A model generated the notes under the pieces. It had not been told where the DNA came from. It did not search any database and saw only the letters and a program-made list of their open reading frames with translations. Source: Dysgonomonas hofstadii (GTDB lineage: Bacteria > Bacteroidota > Bacteroidia > Bacteroidales > Dysgonomonadaceae). Taken from it: a DNA stretch of 64,000 nucleotides. Where the stretch lies: the NCBI RefSeq assembly GCF_014196915.1, contig NZ_JACIEP010000013.1, forward strand, positions 1 through 64,000. The letters run 5' to 3'. Below are positions 8,699 through 16,905 of the stretch, piece by piece. A program made the translations under genes and the position numbers. Position 1 is the first letter of the stretch, and each line of letters begins with the position of its first letter.

Positions 8699-9624
8699 AA
8701 AAAGATATAGGTGAACATATTATCAGCAAATTGGATTTACCGGATATAGTTAAGATACTATCCGATGAATTAAGTGGGTCGGAACTGAACACTATTTTAT
8801 TGGAGGTTTTTAACAGGCGCATCCAGCAAGAAACGCCCTCGTCTTTATTAAATAAATACGAGGGGAATAAACTTGTCAAACCTGCCAATATAGATGTTCT
8901 AAGGTACAAAGAACAAGAATTGACGTGCTATAAAGTATTAGCCAGCAGAGGATTTGAACCCATAGAACATTCTCCTGCCGCACAGTTGGGAACGAGTAGT
9001 GTTGTTGCTACCGTAGACCAAAAGAAAGTGTTGACGGCTTTAAGAAATACAGAAATGCAGGCAGACCCAACCAATGCAACAGCCTTGCATTATGCTTCAT
9101 TAAAGAAAAAAGGCGGATTAGATAGCCGAACCTACAACTACAGTAATATTTCACGGATTATTCGGACACAGGTATTTGATAATCCTAATTTCACTCCTCA
9201 TTTTTCAGTTATTTGCCTGATTTCCTGTGGTAAAGATACAGGAAGTTTTAATTTTGAAAAAGAGGAACTATTTAAACACCTGACAGCATCGTATGACGTT
9301 TTACGAAGTTACAGCTTTGAACATATATACTTCGAGATTATCCCATGCAAAGGGTATGACGGTCAAAGCCCATTAATTACAGAGTCAATATCATATGTTC
9401 AGAAAAACAGCGACCATATAAAAGTATCGGTTGTCGAACCCGACTATGAAAATAACTATTACTATGGTTTTCGGATAAAAGCAAAAATAGTAGTAGGCGA
9501 GAATGTGATTGAGATTGGCGACGGTGGGTTGCTCGACTGGACACAACAACTTCTAACCAACAGGAAAGAACGCATGATGACAATGGGTATTGGCTTTTCG
9601 GTACTACATATAATAACAAAATAA
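8695..9624 (+). CDS. Conserved hypothetical protein, possibly class II synthetase-like fold
   Basis: 309 aa, soluble, no signal peptide. I do not recognise a named family with certainty. Visible blocks are NKYEGNKLVKPANIDVLRY, SRGFEPIEHSPAAQLGTSS, VDQKKVLTALRNTEMQADPTN and a glycine-rich C-terminal block (EIGDGGLLDWTQQLL, then TMGIGFSVL). The late glycine-rich strand resembles motif 3 of class II aminoacyl-tRNA synthetase or HisZ-like folds; this is a resemblance by eye, not a demonstrated relation. It overlaps the broken GNAT gene by 4 bp and is followed after one base by an AraC-type regulator, so all three were probably one transcript. Carried as cargo of the mobile element. Confidence 0.6.
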   Translation: MKKDIGEHIISKLDLPDIVKILSDELSGSELNTILLEVFNRRIQQETPSSLLNKYEGNKLVKPANIDVLRYKEQELTCYKVLASRGFEPIEHSPAAQLGTSSVVATVDQKKVLTALRNTEMQADPTNATALHYASLKKKGGLDSRTYNYSNISRIIRTQVFDNPNFTPHFSVICLISCGKDTGSFNFEKEELFKHLTASYDVLRSYSFEHIYFEIIPCKGYDGQSPLITESISYVQKNSDHIKVSVVEPDYENNYYYGFRIKAKIVVGENVIEIGDGGLLDWTQQLLTNRKERMMTMGIGFSVLHIITK

Positions 9625-9625
9625 C

Positions 9626-10423
9626 ATGGTAAAGGGCAAAGTCATATTTGAAGATGAAGAAAAAATAGAGATTAAATATCCCTGTTTTGAACTAAAGGAT
9701 ATTGTCGAGTATTATTTCGAAATAAAAACTCCGGACAATTCTATAAATCCGTTCTCACTTATAGCTTTGCCCAATGCTAATGTTATAGTTTCAGTTTACT
9801 TGTCAGACAAGAGCCAAACATTCAAAGTTCATCGTGGACAGGGTATGTCTGATACATCAGGAGATAAAATCTCCGGCAGTTTGACAGACGCAATCGCCGT
9901 GATACACGCTCCCGGAACCCATGAATTTTCAATAAAATTCAAGCCGGGAGTTTTATACTCCTGTTTATCCGAAGATATTCCGACTTTCATAGATAATATC
10001 TTGCCATTGCAAAAATATCTAGATCAAAAAATAATAGACGAACTAAAATTGAAAACCTCTTTTGATGAGCGGGTTCTGTTTGTAGAGAATTGGCTTTTAA
10101 GTAATATGAAAATCTTTAGTTCTGACTTTAAGCTTAAAGCCGTAACAAAAGCAATTTACTACATTAATAATAGCCATGATTACAAGCTAAATGTTGTAAG
10201 CAAAGAGGTCGGAGTATCAAATCCTACTCTCAACAGATATTTCAAAGAAGTATTAGGAGTATCGCCTAAACAATGCTTTAAAGCCCTACGCTTCAAAACA
10301 GCATTGAAAAGCTATAGAGCCAAAGGTAGTTATGATTTATATGACGAATTGGGCTATACTGATTTTTCTCATTTTGTAAAAGAAGCTAAGAATTTAGCAA
10401 ACAAACCCCCATCAGAATTATAA
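9626..10423 (+). CDS. AraC-family regulator with DUF6597-type sensor domain
   Basis: 265 aa. The N-terminal half (residues about 10-140) resembles the DUF6597 cupin-like domain of Bacteroidetes regulators (CFELKDIVEYYFEIKTP, PGTHEFSIKFKPGVLYSCL). The C-terminal half is an AraC HTH_18 domain: VVSKEVGVSNPTLNRYFKEVLGVSPKQ and the second helix-turn-helix LYDELGYTDFSHFVKEAKN. Such proteins usually sense a small molecule and activate neighbouring genes. It starts two bases after the 309-aa gene, so it may regulate that operon. No target site can be read from the sequence. The gene appears intact, unlike the flanking GNAT and RteC-like genes. Confidence 0.88.
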   Translation: MVKGKVIFEDEEKIEIKYPCFELKDIVEYYFEIKTPDNSINPFSLIALPNANVIVSVYLSDKSQTFKVHRGQGMSDTSGDKISGSLTDAIAVIHAPGTHEFSIKFKPGVLYSCLSEDIPTFIDNILPLQKYLDQKIIDELKLKTSFDERVLFVENWLLSNMKIFSSDFKLKAVTKAIYYINNSHDYKLNVVSKEVGVSNPTLNRYFKEVLGVSPKQCFKALRFKTALKSYRAKGSYDLYDELGYTDFSHFVKEAKNLANKPPSEL

Positions 10424-10517
10424 AAAGTAGTAAGAACGATAAAACACATAAATAAAAAATCATTCAGCATAAAACAGGACTTCGGTCTGACAATCAATAT
10501 TAATCATCAAAAAAATT

Positions 10518-11148
10518 ATGCTTATGAATGAATTAGTAAAGACGGAGTTATTCAGCTTATTGTCTGAATCTTCACAGGAAAACACAAACGAAGAAATGCA
10601 AAGTGCCTATGGATGCTTTTTGGAACAGGTAAATAAAGTCAGTCAATCCGAAAACAAGTACTCCAAAATCTTTCGGATACTGAATATTACTCGTGTTGAG
10701 TTAGTATCCATAGAATCACTTTATCAGCACGGGCAGGGGGAAAAATGCGTTTAAATTTAACTATCTTCAAAAGGCATTATCTGTAATTGATTATGAACTT
10801 GAACTATTAAGGCTCAAAATCCAACACCCCGAACAATTCTACCAATCCAATCTAATAACATTTCAATCCGACCTTTATATTATCCCAAAGTCGAAAGATT
10901 TGGGGATTGTTGCTTTAGGGGAGATTATAGTTGCTCTTTTCTTTTCAAAGAAAGTATTTTAACGGAACGGAAAACCTGCACACCTGAACCAAATTGCACA
11001 AGTCTTTGAAAAGATGTTTAATTGCAGTTTCGGGAGTATTTACGACCAAGAAGTAATGGTTTTCAGACGAAAGCCATTCAACCGAACAAAAGCCCTTGAT
11101 TTCCTGCGAAATCTCATAATTCGTAAGGATAAAGAGAGTAAAGAATAA
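10518..11148 (+). pseudogene. RteC-like excision regulator, broken
   Basis: The first part reads from ATG 10518 to a stop at 10752-10754, after a run of five G and five A (10736-10745) where removing one base restores the frame (GQGKNAFKFNYLQKALSVIDY). That frame then runs to an in-frame TAA at 10960-10962 and continues as RNGKPAHLNQIAQVFEKMFNC and RRKPFNRTKALDFLRN to TAA at 11146-11148. The C-terminal half matches the RteC pattern (SKxxxVALxEIIxAL, NGxxxxLxxIAxxFE, RTKxLDxLR). RteC controls excision of CTnDOT-family elements. With a frameshift and a stop codon it should be inactive. Confidence 0.72.
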
Positions 11149-11211
11149 CAAGATGGGAAATAACCGTTTTGTAACATACTATATCCAAGCATATTACAAA
11201 AGACTTTAGGG

Positions 11212-11238
11212 GGAGTAGTTATCTACTCCTCTGTTTTT
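11212..11238 (+). terminator. Rho-independent terminator
   Basis: Stem GGAGTAG (11212-11218) / CTACTCC (11223-11229) with loop TTAT, followed by TCTGTTTTT. It sits 64 bp after the RteC-like remnant and before the HTH gene, separating the two transcripts. Confidence 0.75.
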
Positions 11239-11313
11239 GCTTCTCCGCTTTGCCGTCTTTTGCTTCATCAATGCATTGAGATAACGAATTATTAATCTCA
11301 AAAATGAAGCAAA

Positions 11314-11658
11314 ATGTATATTAATAACGAAGATTTTGAAAAATGGATGGACAAGCTATCCAAGAAGTTAAATGAGATTGGTCAGGATTTAATATCACTG
11401 ATTAATACCAACGAAGTATTTGACGAGGACGAGAAATTGCTCGACAATCAGGATTTAGCCTTTCTTTTAAAGGTTTCCTATCGTACCCTCCAACGTTACC
11501 GGGCAAGCGGTAAGCTCCCTTATTTTATGATTGCTCATAAGACCTATTACCGGACTGTTGACGTTCGGAACTTTGTCCGTGAACATATGGACTTTAAAAC
11601 CTATCAGGAGTTTGAAAAGAAGCACCTGAAAGATGATAAGGATAAAAAAGATGAATGA
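11314..11658 (+). CDS. Helix-turn-helix (excisionase-like) DNA-binding protein
   Basis: 114 aa. The centre is a MerR/excisionase-type winged HTH (residues about 48-90: LLDNQDLAFLLKVSYRTLQRYRASGKLPYFMIAHKTYYRTVDVRNFVRE), preceded by an acidic helical region and followed by a lysine/aspartate-rich tail. Small proteins of this kind are standard in Bacteroides mobilizable transposons, where they act as directionality factors or regulators of excision and mobilization. ATG at 11314. The stop codon runs directly into twin hairpins at 11658-11723. Whether it binds them or the integrase arm region is not visible. Confidence 0.85.
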   Translation: MYINNEDFEKWMDKLSKKLNEIGQDLISLINTNEVFDEDEKLLDNQDLAFLLKVSYRTLQRYRASGKLPYFMIAHKTYYRTVDVRNFVREHMDFKTYQEFEKKHLKDDKDKKDE

Positions 11659-11723
11659 TTCTGCTTTTTAGTCTATGCAGAATGGTGCAAATGAGTGAAG
11701 GCTATTTTTAGTTTATGCCTTCA
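11658..11723. other. Twin hairpins with shared loop
   Basis: Hairpin 1 is ATTCTGC (11658-11664) / GCAGAAT (11677-11683) around the loop TTTTTAGTCTAT. Hairpin 2 is TGAAGGC (11696-11702) / GCCTTCA (11717-11723) around TATTTTTAGTTTAT. The stems differ completely yet both pair perfectly, while the loops are almost the same. This suggests a repeated protein- or RNA-recognised structure, not a chance palindrome. It lies in the 301-bp gap between the HTH gene and the mobilization gene. Confidence 0.6.
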
Positions 11724-11789
11724 AGTAATAGCTCCGCATTTAGCAGAAACAACCTCGCCTTCCGGCTCTGTTCGTTTCGCTAAATTAAG

Positions 11790-11917
11790 CAAGAGGGAAC
11801 TGGACAAGTCCTGTTCTTCCCTCTTGCCCTGCGGGGCAAAGCCTTCGGCTTTAGCGGTTTAGTATAACCCGCTATAATTAGTCTAATAATTAGCCTTTAA
11901 TCCTTATGGCTAATTAT
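11790..11917. other. Hairpin cluster upstream of mob genes (oriT candidate)
   Basis: Consecutive inverted repeats: CAAGAGGGAA/TTCCCTCTTG (11790-11826) with inner GGAC/GTCC; GCCC/GGGC (11826-11837); AAAGCC/GGCTTT (11838-11852); AGCGG/CCGCT (11853-11873); ATAATTAGCC/GGCTAATTAT (11886-11917). They sit just upstream of the mobilization protein and relaxase genes, the usual place for an origin of transfer. The nick site cannot be told from the sequence. They could also be regulatory or terminator structures. Confidence 0.45.
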
Positions 11918-11959
11918 CAGCCATTTAATAGTATAAAATTCTATTAAAAAGTAATTATA

Positions 11960-12547
11960 ATGAAAAATGAAGCCCCCAAGATTATATATACTACCGTTTC
12001 CATAGATAAGGAAACAGGGCGTTTAGTTGAAAAGATATGCAAACGCTATTCGCTGAAAAAGAGCGAAGTTATAAAACTGGCTTTTCTGTATCTGGATAAA
12101 GCACATATAAACCCCGCCGATGCTCCCGAATCGGTAAAATCAGAGCTATCCAAAATCAACAAACGTCAGGACGATATTATCCGCTTCATTCGCCACTACG
12201 AGGAAGAAAAGTTAAATCCGATGATACGCACAAGCCATTCTATTGCCGTTCGCTTCGATACGGCTGTCAAAACCTTATCCGAAAATGTGGATTTAGAGAT
12301 AAAGAACTCAAAAGAGAATCTTATCAATGTACTGAAAAAACTGGATGAACAGTTTGGCAAAGTCGTACAGGTAGTAAACAATCAAGCCAAGCAGATTAAT
12401 GACCTTTCCCATGCACAGCAAAAGGATAACAAGAAACTCCTGCAATTGATTTCCCTTTATTCGGAATTGTCAGCCTGTGGAGTAATGGACGGCAAGCGGA
12501 AAGAGAATCTGAAAACCGAAATAAACGACCTGATAAACGAAAAGTAG
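11960..12547 (+). CDS. BfmA/BtgA-family mobilization protein
   Basis: 195 aa. The N-terminus is a short ribbon-helix-helix-like DNA-binding segment (TVSIDKETGRLVEKICKRYSLKKSEVIKLAFLYL), followed by a long helical region with coiled-coil character (KINKRQDDIIRFIRHYEEEKLNPMI, then residues 85-165). This matches the BfmA/BtgA accessory mobilization proteins of Bacteroides elements, which bind oriT and help the relaxase. The next gene, the relaxase, starts 12 bp downstream, so the two form one operon. ATG at 11960; hairpins lie directly upstream. Confidence 0.88.
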   Translation: MKNEAPKIIYTTVSIDKETGRLVEKICKRYSLKKSEVIKLAFLYLDKAHINPADAPESVKSELSKINKRQDDIIRFIRHYEEEKLNPMIRTSHSIAVRFDTAVKTLSENVDLEIKNSKENLINVLKKLDEQFGKVVQVVNNQAKQINDLSHAQQKDNKKLLQLISLYSELSACGVMDGKRKENLKTEINDLINEK

Positions 12548-12559
12548 GAGTATAACTCA

Positions 12560-13453
12560 ATGAACATAGATTTCCCGCCACCGTCCAAAGGCACATACAA
12601 CAACGCAGGCAGTAGCCGGAGATTAGCGGATTATTGCGAGCATGAAGATTTGGAACGCATGGAGCAGGGAATCTATACCGAAGGCTTTTTCAACCTGACG
12701 GATGATAATATCTATAAATCACAGGTCGTAAAAGATATAGACAGTAATATCGGTCAGCTACTAAAAACGGATGCCAAGTTTTACGCTATCCACGTCAGCC
12801 CATCGGAAAAGGAGCTTTGTGCAATGGGTAATACAGAACAGGAACAAGCCGAAGCCATGAAACGGTATATCCGTGAAGTGGTTATTCCCGAATATGCCAA
12901 GAACTTCAATAAAGGGCTATCGGCAGAGGATATAAAATTTTACGGCAAGATACATTTCAGCCGGGACAGGTCAAACAATGAGCTGAATATGCACTGTCAT
13001 TTAATAGTTAGCCGGAAAGACCAAACGAACAAAAAGAAGCTATCCCCGCTTACCAACCACAAGAATACCAAAAAAGGAACGGTTCAGGGTGGTTTTGACA
13101 GAAAGAATCTGTTCCAACAGATAGAACAAGGGTTTGACAGGTTATTCAGCTACCAACGGCAATTAACCGAATCCTTTGAATACTGCAACACGATGAAGAA
13201 CGGCAATATTTCTGACCAACTCAATATACTGGAAAAACAAATTGCCGATGAAAGGAAAAACACTAATATGCAAACAGGCTTGTATGCAGATAAGCAGGAA
13301 AATAAGACGAAGAATAAACAATCTTTCAATCTTCCTGATTTGGGCTTATCCTCTCCATTAGGTTTGCTTACTCCCGATACTAACGAGCAAGAGGAGCAAC
13401 AAATTCCCATGAAAAGAAAAAATAAAAAACCGAAGCGAGGATTAAAGAAATAG
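12560..13453 (+). CDS. Relaxase/mobilization protein, BtgB/DUF5712-like
   Basis: 297 aa. It resembles the DUF5712 (BfmB/BtgB) mobilization proteins that nick DNA at oriT. The histidine pair H145-x-H147 (MHCHLIVSRKDQ) after the strand KFYGKIHFSRDR fits the metal-binding motif of relaxases, and a further H78 lies in FYAIHVSPSE. The tail beyond about residue 215 is charged and probably disordered, ending KKPKRG. Together with the preceding gene it gives the element its mobilization function. No coupling protein follows, so the element needs a helper. The reading frame is intact. Confidence 0.85.
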   Translation: MNIDFPPPSKGTYNNAGSSRRLADYCEHEDLERMEQGIYTEGFFNLTDDNIYKSQVVKDIDSNIGQLLKTDAKFYAIHVSPSEKELCAMGNTEQEQAEAMKRYIREVVIPEYAKNFNKGLSAEDIKFYGKIHFSRDRSNNELNMHCHLIVSRKDQTNKKKLSPLTNHKNTKKGTVQGGFDRKNLFQQIEQGFDRLFSYQRQLTESFEYCNTMKNGNISDQLNILEKQIADERKNTNMQTGLYADKQENKTKNKQSFNLPDLGLSSPLGLLTPDTNEQEEQQIPMKRKNKKPKRGLKK

Positions 13454-13616
13454 TGACTATCTAAAGGATAACATACTTAAAATTTGATGATTATTATGTA
13501 AATTTGTACTTGATTACTTGCGAGAATAAATGTATTTATAATATATAGAGAAGGGGTTCAATATGTAGTCAGTAATCACCTATACGTCAACTAGTAATTT
13601 TTAATGTAAAACAGCA

Positions 13617-14618
13617 ATGGAAGATTTTTTGAAAGATCTAAATAAATCTGATTTATTAGTTATAGCGATTTCTTGTATCAGTTTATTTGTATCCGTAATT
13701 GTACTTCTATTCACTTATAAAACTTACATTTTAAAATATGGACATAAGGTTCGTGGTTGGACAGGAATTTCATATTCAATCACGTCATCCAGTAATTATT
13801 TTCATACTCTCATTTTAGAGAACTTGAAAGATAAGGATTTGATAGTTTTTGATATTTTTGTTCGCTTTGGACATAATATCTAGTTGGATATGCTTGACAA
13901 AGACAATTTAAATGAAAGCTATTTTCATATAATTCCTGCACTAAGTACAAAAGAATTTCGATTTGGACCAGCAATAGAATATACTTCTGGTACTGATTTA
14001 GTAAATTTATCCCAACTTTTTGCTAATGAAAAGATAAGTAAAAAGATTATTCTATCGACCAATCAAGGTAAAGTTGTTGTTAGCCCTTTCAAAAAAGGAT
14101 GGAGTCCTATTTCCGATTATTTTAATAATTATGGTACTGTGGTAATTAATCCTATTAGATACTATTCTGATAACTCAATCTATGGGAGAAAAGGTAAAGA
14201 AAAGGAGCAGACAAATCCTGCAATTGATTATAGCACTTATGGCAACCAGACATTATACTTAGTTGTTATCAAAAGAAAGCATTTTGGATTAGTAACATAC
14301 CCCATTTGGAAAGATGCTAAAGTGCAGTACTTTAGTGATATAGATTTTACGGAAGAATCTCTTGAAAACAAAGATTCTTTAAAAAAGTTTCTCCTCAAGG
14401 CAAAAGCCAATAATAAGATTGATTTTGAGACAATTGATACAATTGTGGATTTTCAATCATATGTTAACAGTATACGTGAAAAATATTCTACTTCTCCAAT
14501 CTTGTTAGAAGCTGAAAATTGGTATACATACCACATTACTGATAAAATTCAAACTTATTGGCATAAGTTTAAAGAGTACTATAAAGGAAAATGGCAAAAG
14601 AAAGGGAAAGTAGTATAA
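13617..14618 (+). pseudogene. Membrane-anchored cargo protein interrupted by an in-frame stop
   Basis: One frame runs from ATG 13617 to 14618 but is cut by TAG at 13881-13883 (FGHNI-stop-LDMLDKD). Without that stop it would be a ~333-aa protein: one N-terminal transmembrane helix (residues about 14-34), then a mixed soluble domain. Sequence on both sides of the stop reads like ordinary coding sequence, so I treat it as a nonsense mutation. A separate start at 13884 (TTG) or ATG 13890 is possible but has no support. I do not recognise the family. As the last gene of a mobile element with a membrane-anchor layout it could be a defence or exclusion protein; that is speculation. Confidence 0.6.
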
Positions 14619-15171
14619 TTCTTTATTTATTTGATTTACAAAAGTACATTCCGGCAATAGAACGTCAACACCAAGCCGCAAGCGGTTTTTAGAAATTTCT
14701 TCCTTTCCACATACGGAAAGAGTAAATTTCTAAAAAGTATTGCCTTATCTATTCCCTGCATGAATGAGATGTATATCAATTAAAAAAAGAAAAAAAATAT
14801 ATGTTGGTTTGTGAGAAATAATTCGTAGATTTGTAGTGAGTTATTTGAGGAAATGCAGCGCAAAACGCAGAAATACGCACGGTTGCCAAATCGTTACCTC
14901 TACCGCTGAAAAATCCCGCTTACAGCCTTTTATTCAAAAGGTTATCTCCCAAAGATAATTTTATAAAATAAACAAATCTACATAAAAAGAAAAAGCAGCG
15001 TTGCTAACGCTGCTTTTTCCTCTCATAGGACTTGTATTGTTAGTGAGTGTGAAGCCTTTCAACGAAAGACTCAGCTATCGGATTGCGAAGATAACGACTA
15101 ATAGCTTAAGAAGGTGATTGTTTGACATAAAAATCTCTATTATTCAATAGGTAAGATTTATTTACGCCAAC
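14619..15171. other. Right junction region of the element
   Basis: 553 bp without a long gene. It holds a large nested inverted repeat, TTTTTAGAAATTT (14686-14698) / AAATTTCTAAAAA (14724-14736), with inner CTTTCC/GGAAAG. A promoter-like pair TTGG (14804-14807) / TAGATTTG (14826-14833) points right, followed by an 18-codon frame from ATG 14853 (MQRKTQKYARLPNRYLYR). A strong terminator follows at 14990-15018. A weaker hairpin, CTATT/AATAG, near 15139-15152 may end the M64 gene on the minus strand. The right att site should lie here but was not identified. Confidence 0.5.
14990..15018. terminator. Bidirectional rho-independent terminator
   Basis: Perfect 13-bp stem AAAAAGCAGCGTT / AACGCTGCTTTTT with a 3-base loop, with T-runs in both directions. 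It can stop transcripts leaving the mobile element and those from the opposite strand. Whether it belongs to the element or the old chromosome is not clear. Confidence 0.85.
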
Positions 15172-16806
15172 CTATTCTATAAAAACCGGTGGCGCAAGTG
15201 GCGGCATATCCATTACTGCACCCTTCGTGCGTGCAACATTCAACCCATTCACATCTATAATATCGACATTCACAAAATCCGCAAGTGAGAATGGGATATT
15301 ATTTATCATCATTATCCGGTTTACTGCCGCCCAACGGCTGGGTGCATTATAATAAGGTATATTATTTATCATACAACTTCCTGCTTCGGGGCGCCATACT
15401 CCATGTCCATAATAATATGCACCTTCGTATGCCCCGACCATGGAATATTTAGAGTTACCGATAAAACCCTTCCATAATATCTGTGACAGGTCGCTGGTAA
15501 AGTCAACATTGAAATATGTATCTCCTCCTGCCTGGGTAGCCCGCACCTGGTCTATCTCGAACTGAGGGATTGTCATATTTGTGTTTATTGCATCCACATA
15601 TTCATCTGCCAGAAGGGCAAAGCCATGGCCTCCAGCCTCATGATTGACTACCCCTCTGAAGTCGTAGGGGCTGGCGCTTGTGCTCATTGGACACAAGGAT
15701 AACGTAAAACCATCGGCCCATCTGAGGCAGGTGCCTGCATATTTGGTACTGTTCAGGATAAGTACCGTTGTAAGGTCACCAAACTCTGTGACGGCTTCCC
15801 CCTTAAATTGAGTAACCAGTTCAACATATTCGCGGCATAAATGATAATTGCAATTTATGAGCGTTCCTCCCTCATAGGCTGATGAAAATTTATTATTTAC
15901 ATCACCTAATTCATTTTTCACTCCCTCTTCGGCAGACTCTGCTACTACCATATAAATATTAAAATAGCTCCGGTATGACAGATATGGCTCTATAGAAAAG
16001 AAATAATCGATAGCCTGCCTCATCGACTTTTCATATTTCCCCTCCTCTTTTTCCATATCTTTCCGGGTAAATCCGTCACCCATGAATATAAGATCGATAC
16101 CCACACCCTTTGTTGCCGCTTGTAGCTGCACGACATCTTTATCATTATATGATTCCAGATCGGCTTTATGTATTATCGTAAAGGATTCCGATGCTCCATC
16201 CGTGTTAATATAGGCTTCTACAGATATATCTGCTGCCGAATTATTTGTGGCCTTAGGTGTAAATGTGATGGTATGGTCGCCGGCCTCTCCCGAGGTTTTT
16301 GAAAAATCGCCCCACGATATCGATTCTGGTGATATTGTCCATTTATAGTCTACCGAAAATTTTATCTCACCGGTTTCTGTACCTTTTATAACGATTTCTT
16401 TTGTTTCCAGGCTGATGGTAGCTATACCATTTTGCTTTACTGTAACGGTTTTAGTCAGGTTTCCGGCCTTGATCTCAATAATGGCTGCACGTGCATTTTG
16501 ATTTTCATTCAGCCCCGATAGAAATATTTGTATATTAAACTTTCCGGCATACCCCGATTCCTGGGAAACAGACAACCAGTCAGAGATCGAATTATCATCT
16601 TTATTCCTTACCAATATCTCCCAATCAGTATTCACTTCCATACTAAAGCTTCTGGTATCAGCTTCAGCGCTCTTATAAAAAAAATTTGTATCGGACAACT
16701 CTATATCAGGTACTAAAGCAACTTCTCCATTGCCCGGGCACGAGCAGAATAAAATAATGGATGCTAACAAAAGATAGCATAAAGCATAAGAGCTATTTTT
16801 CCTCAT
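15172..16806 (-). CDS. BACON-domain M64 (IgA peptidase-like) lipoprotein
   Basis: 544 aa. A lipoprotein signal (hydrophobic to residue 21, cysteine at 23) predicts attachment to the outer membrane, probably surface-exposed. Two BACON-like beta-sandwich domains follow (about 31-125 and 128-215, ending in TVTVKQNG and SFTIIHK). From about 230 on it is a peptidase M64 domain (GIDLIFMGDGFTRKDM). The metal motif reads H389-E-A-G-G-H394, then FALLADEY; the spacing is HExxxH, not the textbook HExxH, and I believe Bacteroidales relatives share this. Likely role is cleaving host or environmental proteins. It converges on the mobile element. Confidence 0.87.
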   Translation of the reverse strand: MRKNSSYALCYLLLASIILFCSCPGNGEVALVPDIELSDTNFFYKSAEADTRSFSMEVNTDWEILVRNKDDNSISDWLSVSQESGYAGKFNIQIFLSGLNENQNARAAIIEIKAGNLTKTVTVKQNGIATISLETKEIVIKGTETGEIKFSVDYKWTISPESISWGDFSKTSGEAGDHTITFTPKATNNSAADISVEAYINTDGASESFTIIHKADLESYNDKDVVQLQAATKGVGIDLIFMGDGFTRKDMEKEEGKYEKSMRQAIDYFFSIEPYLSYRSYFNIYMVVAESAEEGVKNELGDVNNKFSSAYEGGTLINCNYHLCREYVELVTQFKGEAVTEFGDLTTVLILNSTKYAGTCLRWADGFTLSLCPMSTSASPYDFRGVVNHEAGGHGFALLADEYVDAINTNMTIPQFEIDQVRATQAGGDTYFNVDFTSDLSQILWKGFIGNSKYSMVGAYEGAYYYGHGVWRPEAGSCMINNIPYYNAPSRWAAVNRIMMINNIPFSLADFVNVDIIDVNGLNVARTKGAVMDMPPLAPPVFIE

Positions 16807-16905
16807 TAGATTATGGTTTTAAGGGAACCAATATATAAAGGTAGGCATAATAAAGCAAACAAATGCTCTCAAAAGAACTGTTTTTTAACAGTTTATAGGA
16901 TTCTG

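Larger units (their letters stand above)
6640..14985. mobile_element. Integrated mobilizable element (approximate limits)
   Basis: Roughly 8.3-kb island between two convergent chromosomal genes (DUF6051-like and M64 lipoprotein). Its order is integrase, accessory genes, RteC-like remnant, HTH protein, hairpin cluster, BfmA/BtgA-type mobilization protein, DUF5712-type relaxase, membrane cargo. There is no coupling protein or mating-pair apparatus, so transfer would need a helper conjugative element. Exact ends and direct repeats were not found; the left end lies in 6611-6830 and the right end in 14637-15020. Three of its genes are broken, suggesting long residence or loss of selection. Confidence 0.8.

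Noticed and set aside
13881-13883. TAG as a recoded amino acid (stop-codon read-through)
   Set aside because: TAA, TAG and TGA all interrupt genes in this element, and no recoding signal or pyrrolysine genes are visible; gene decay is simpler.
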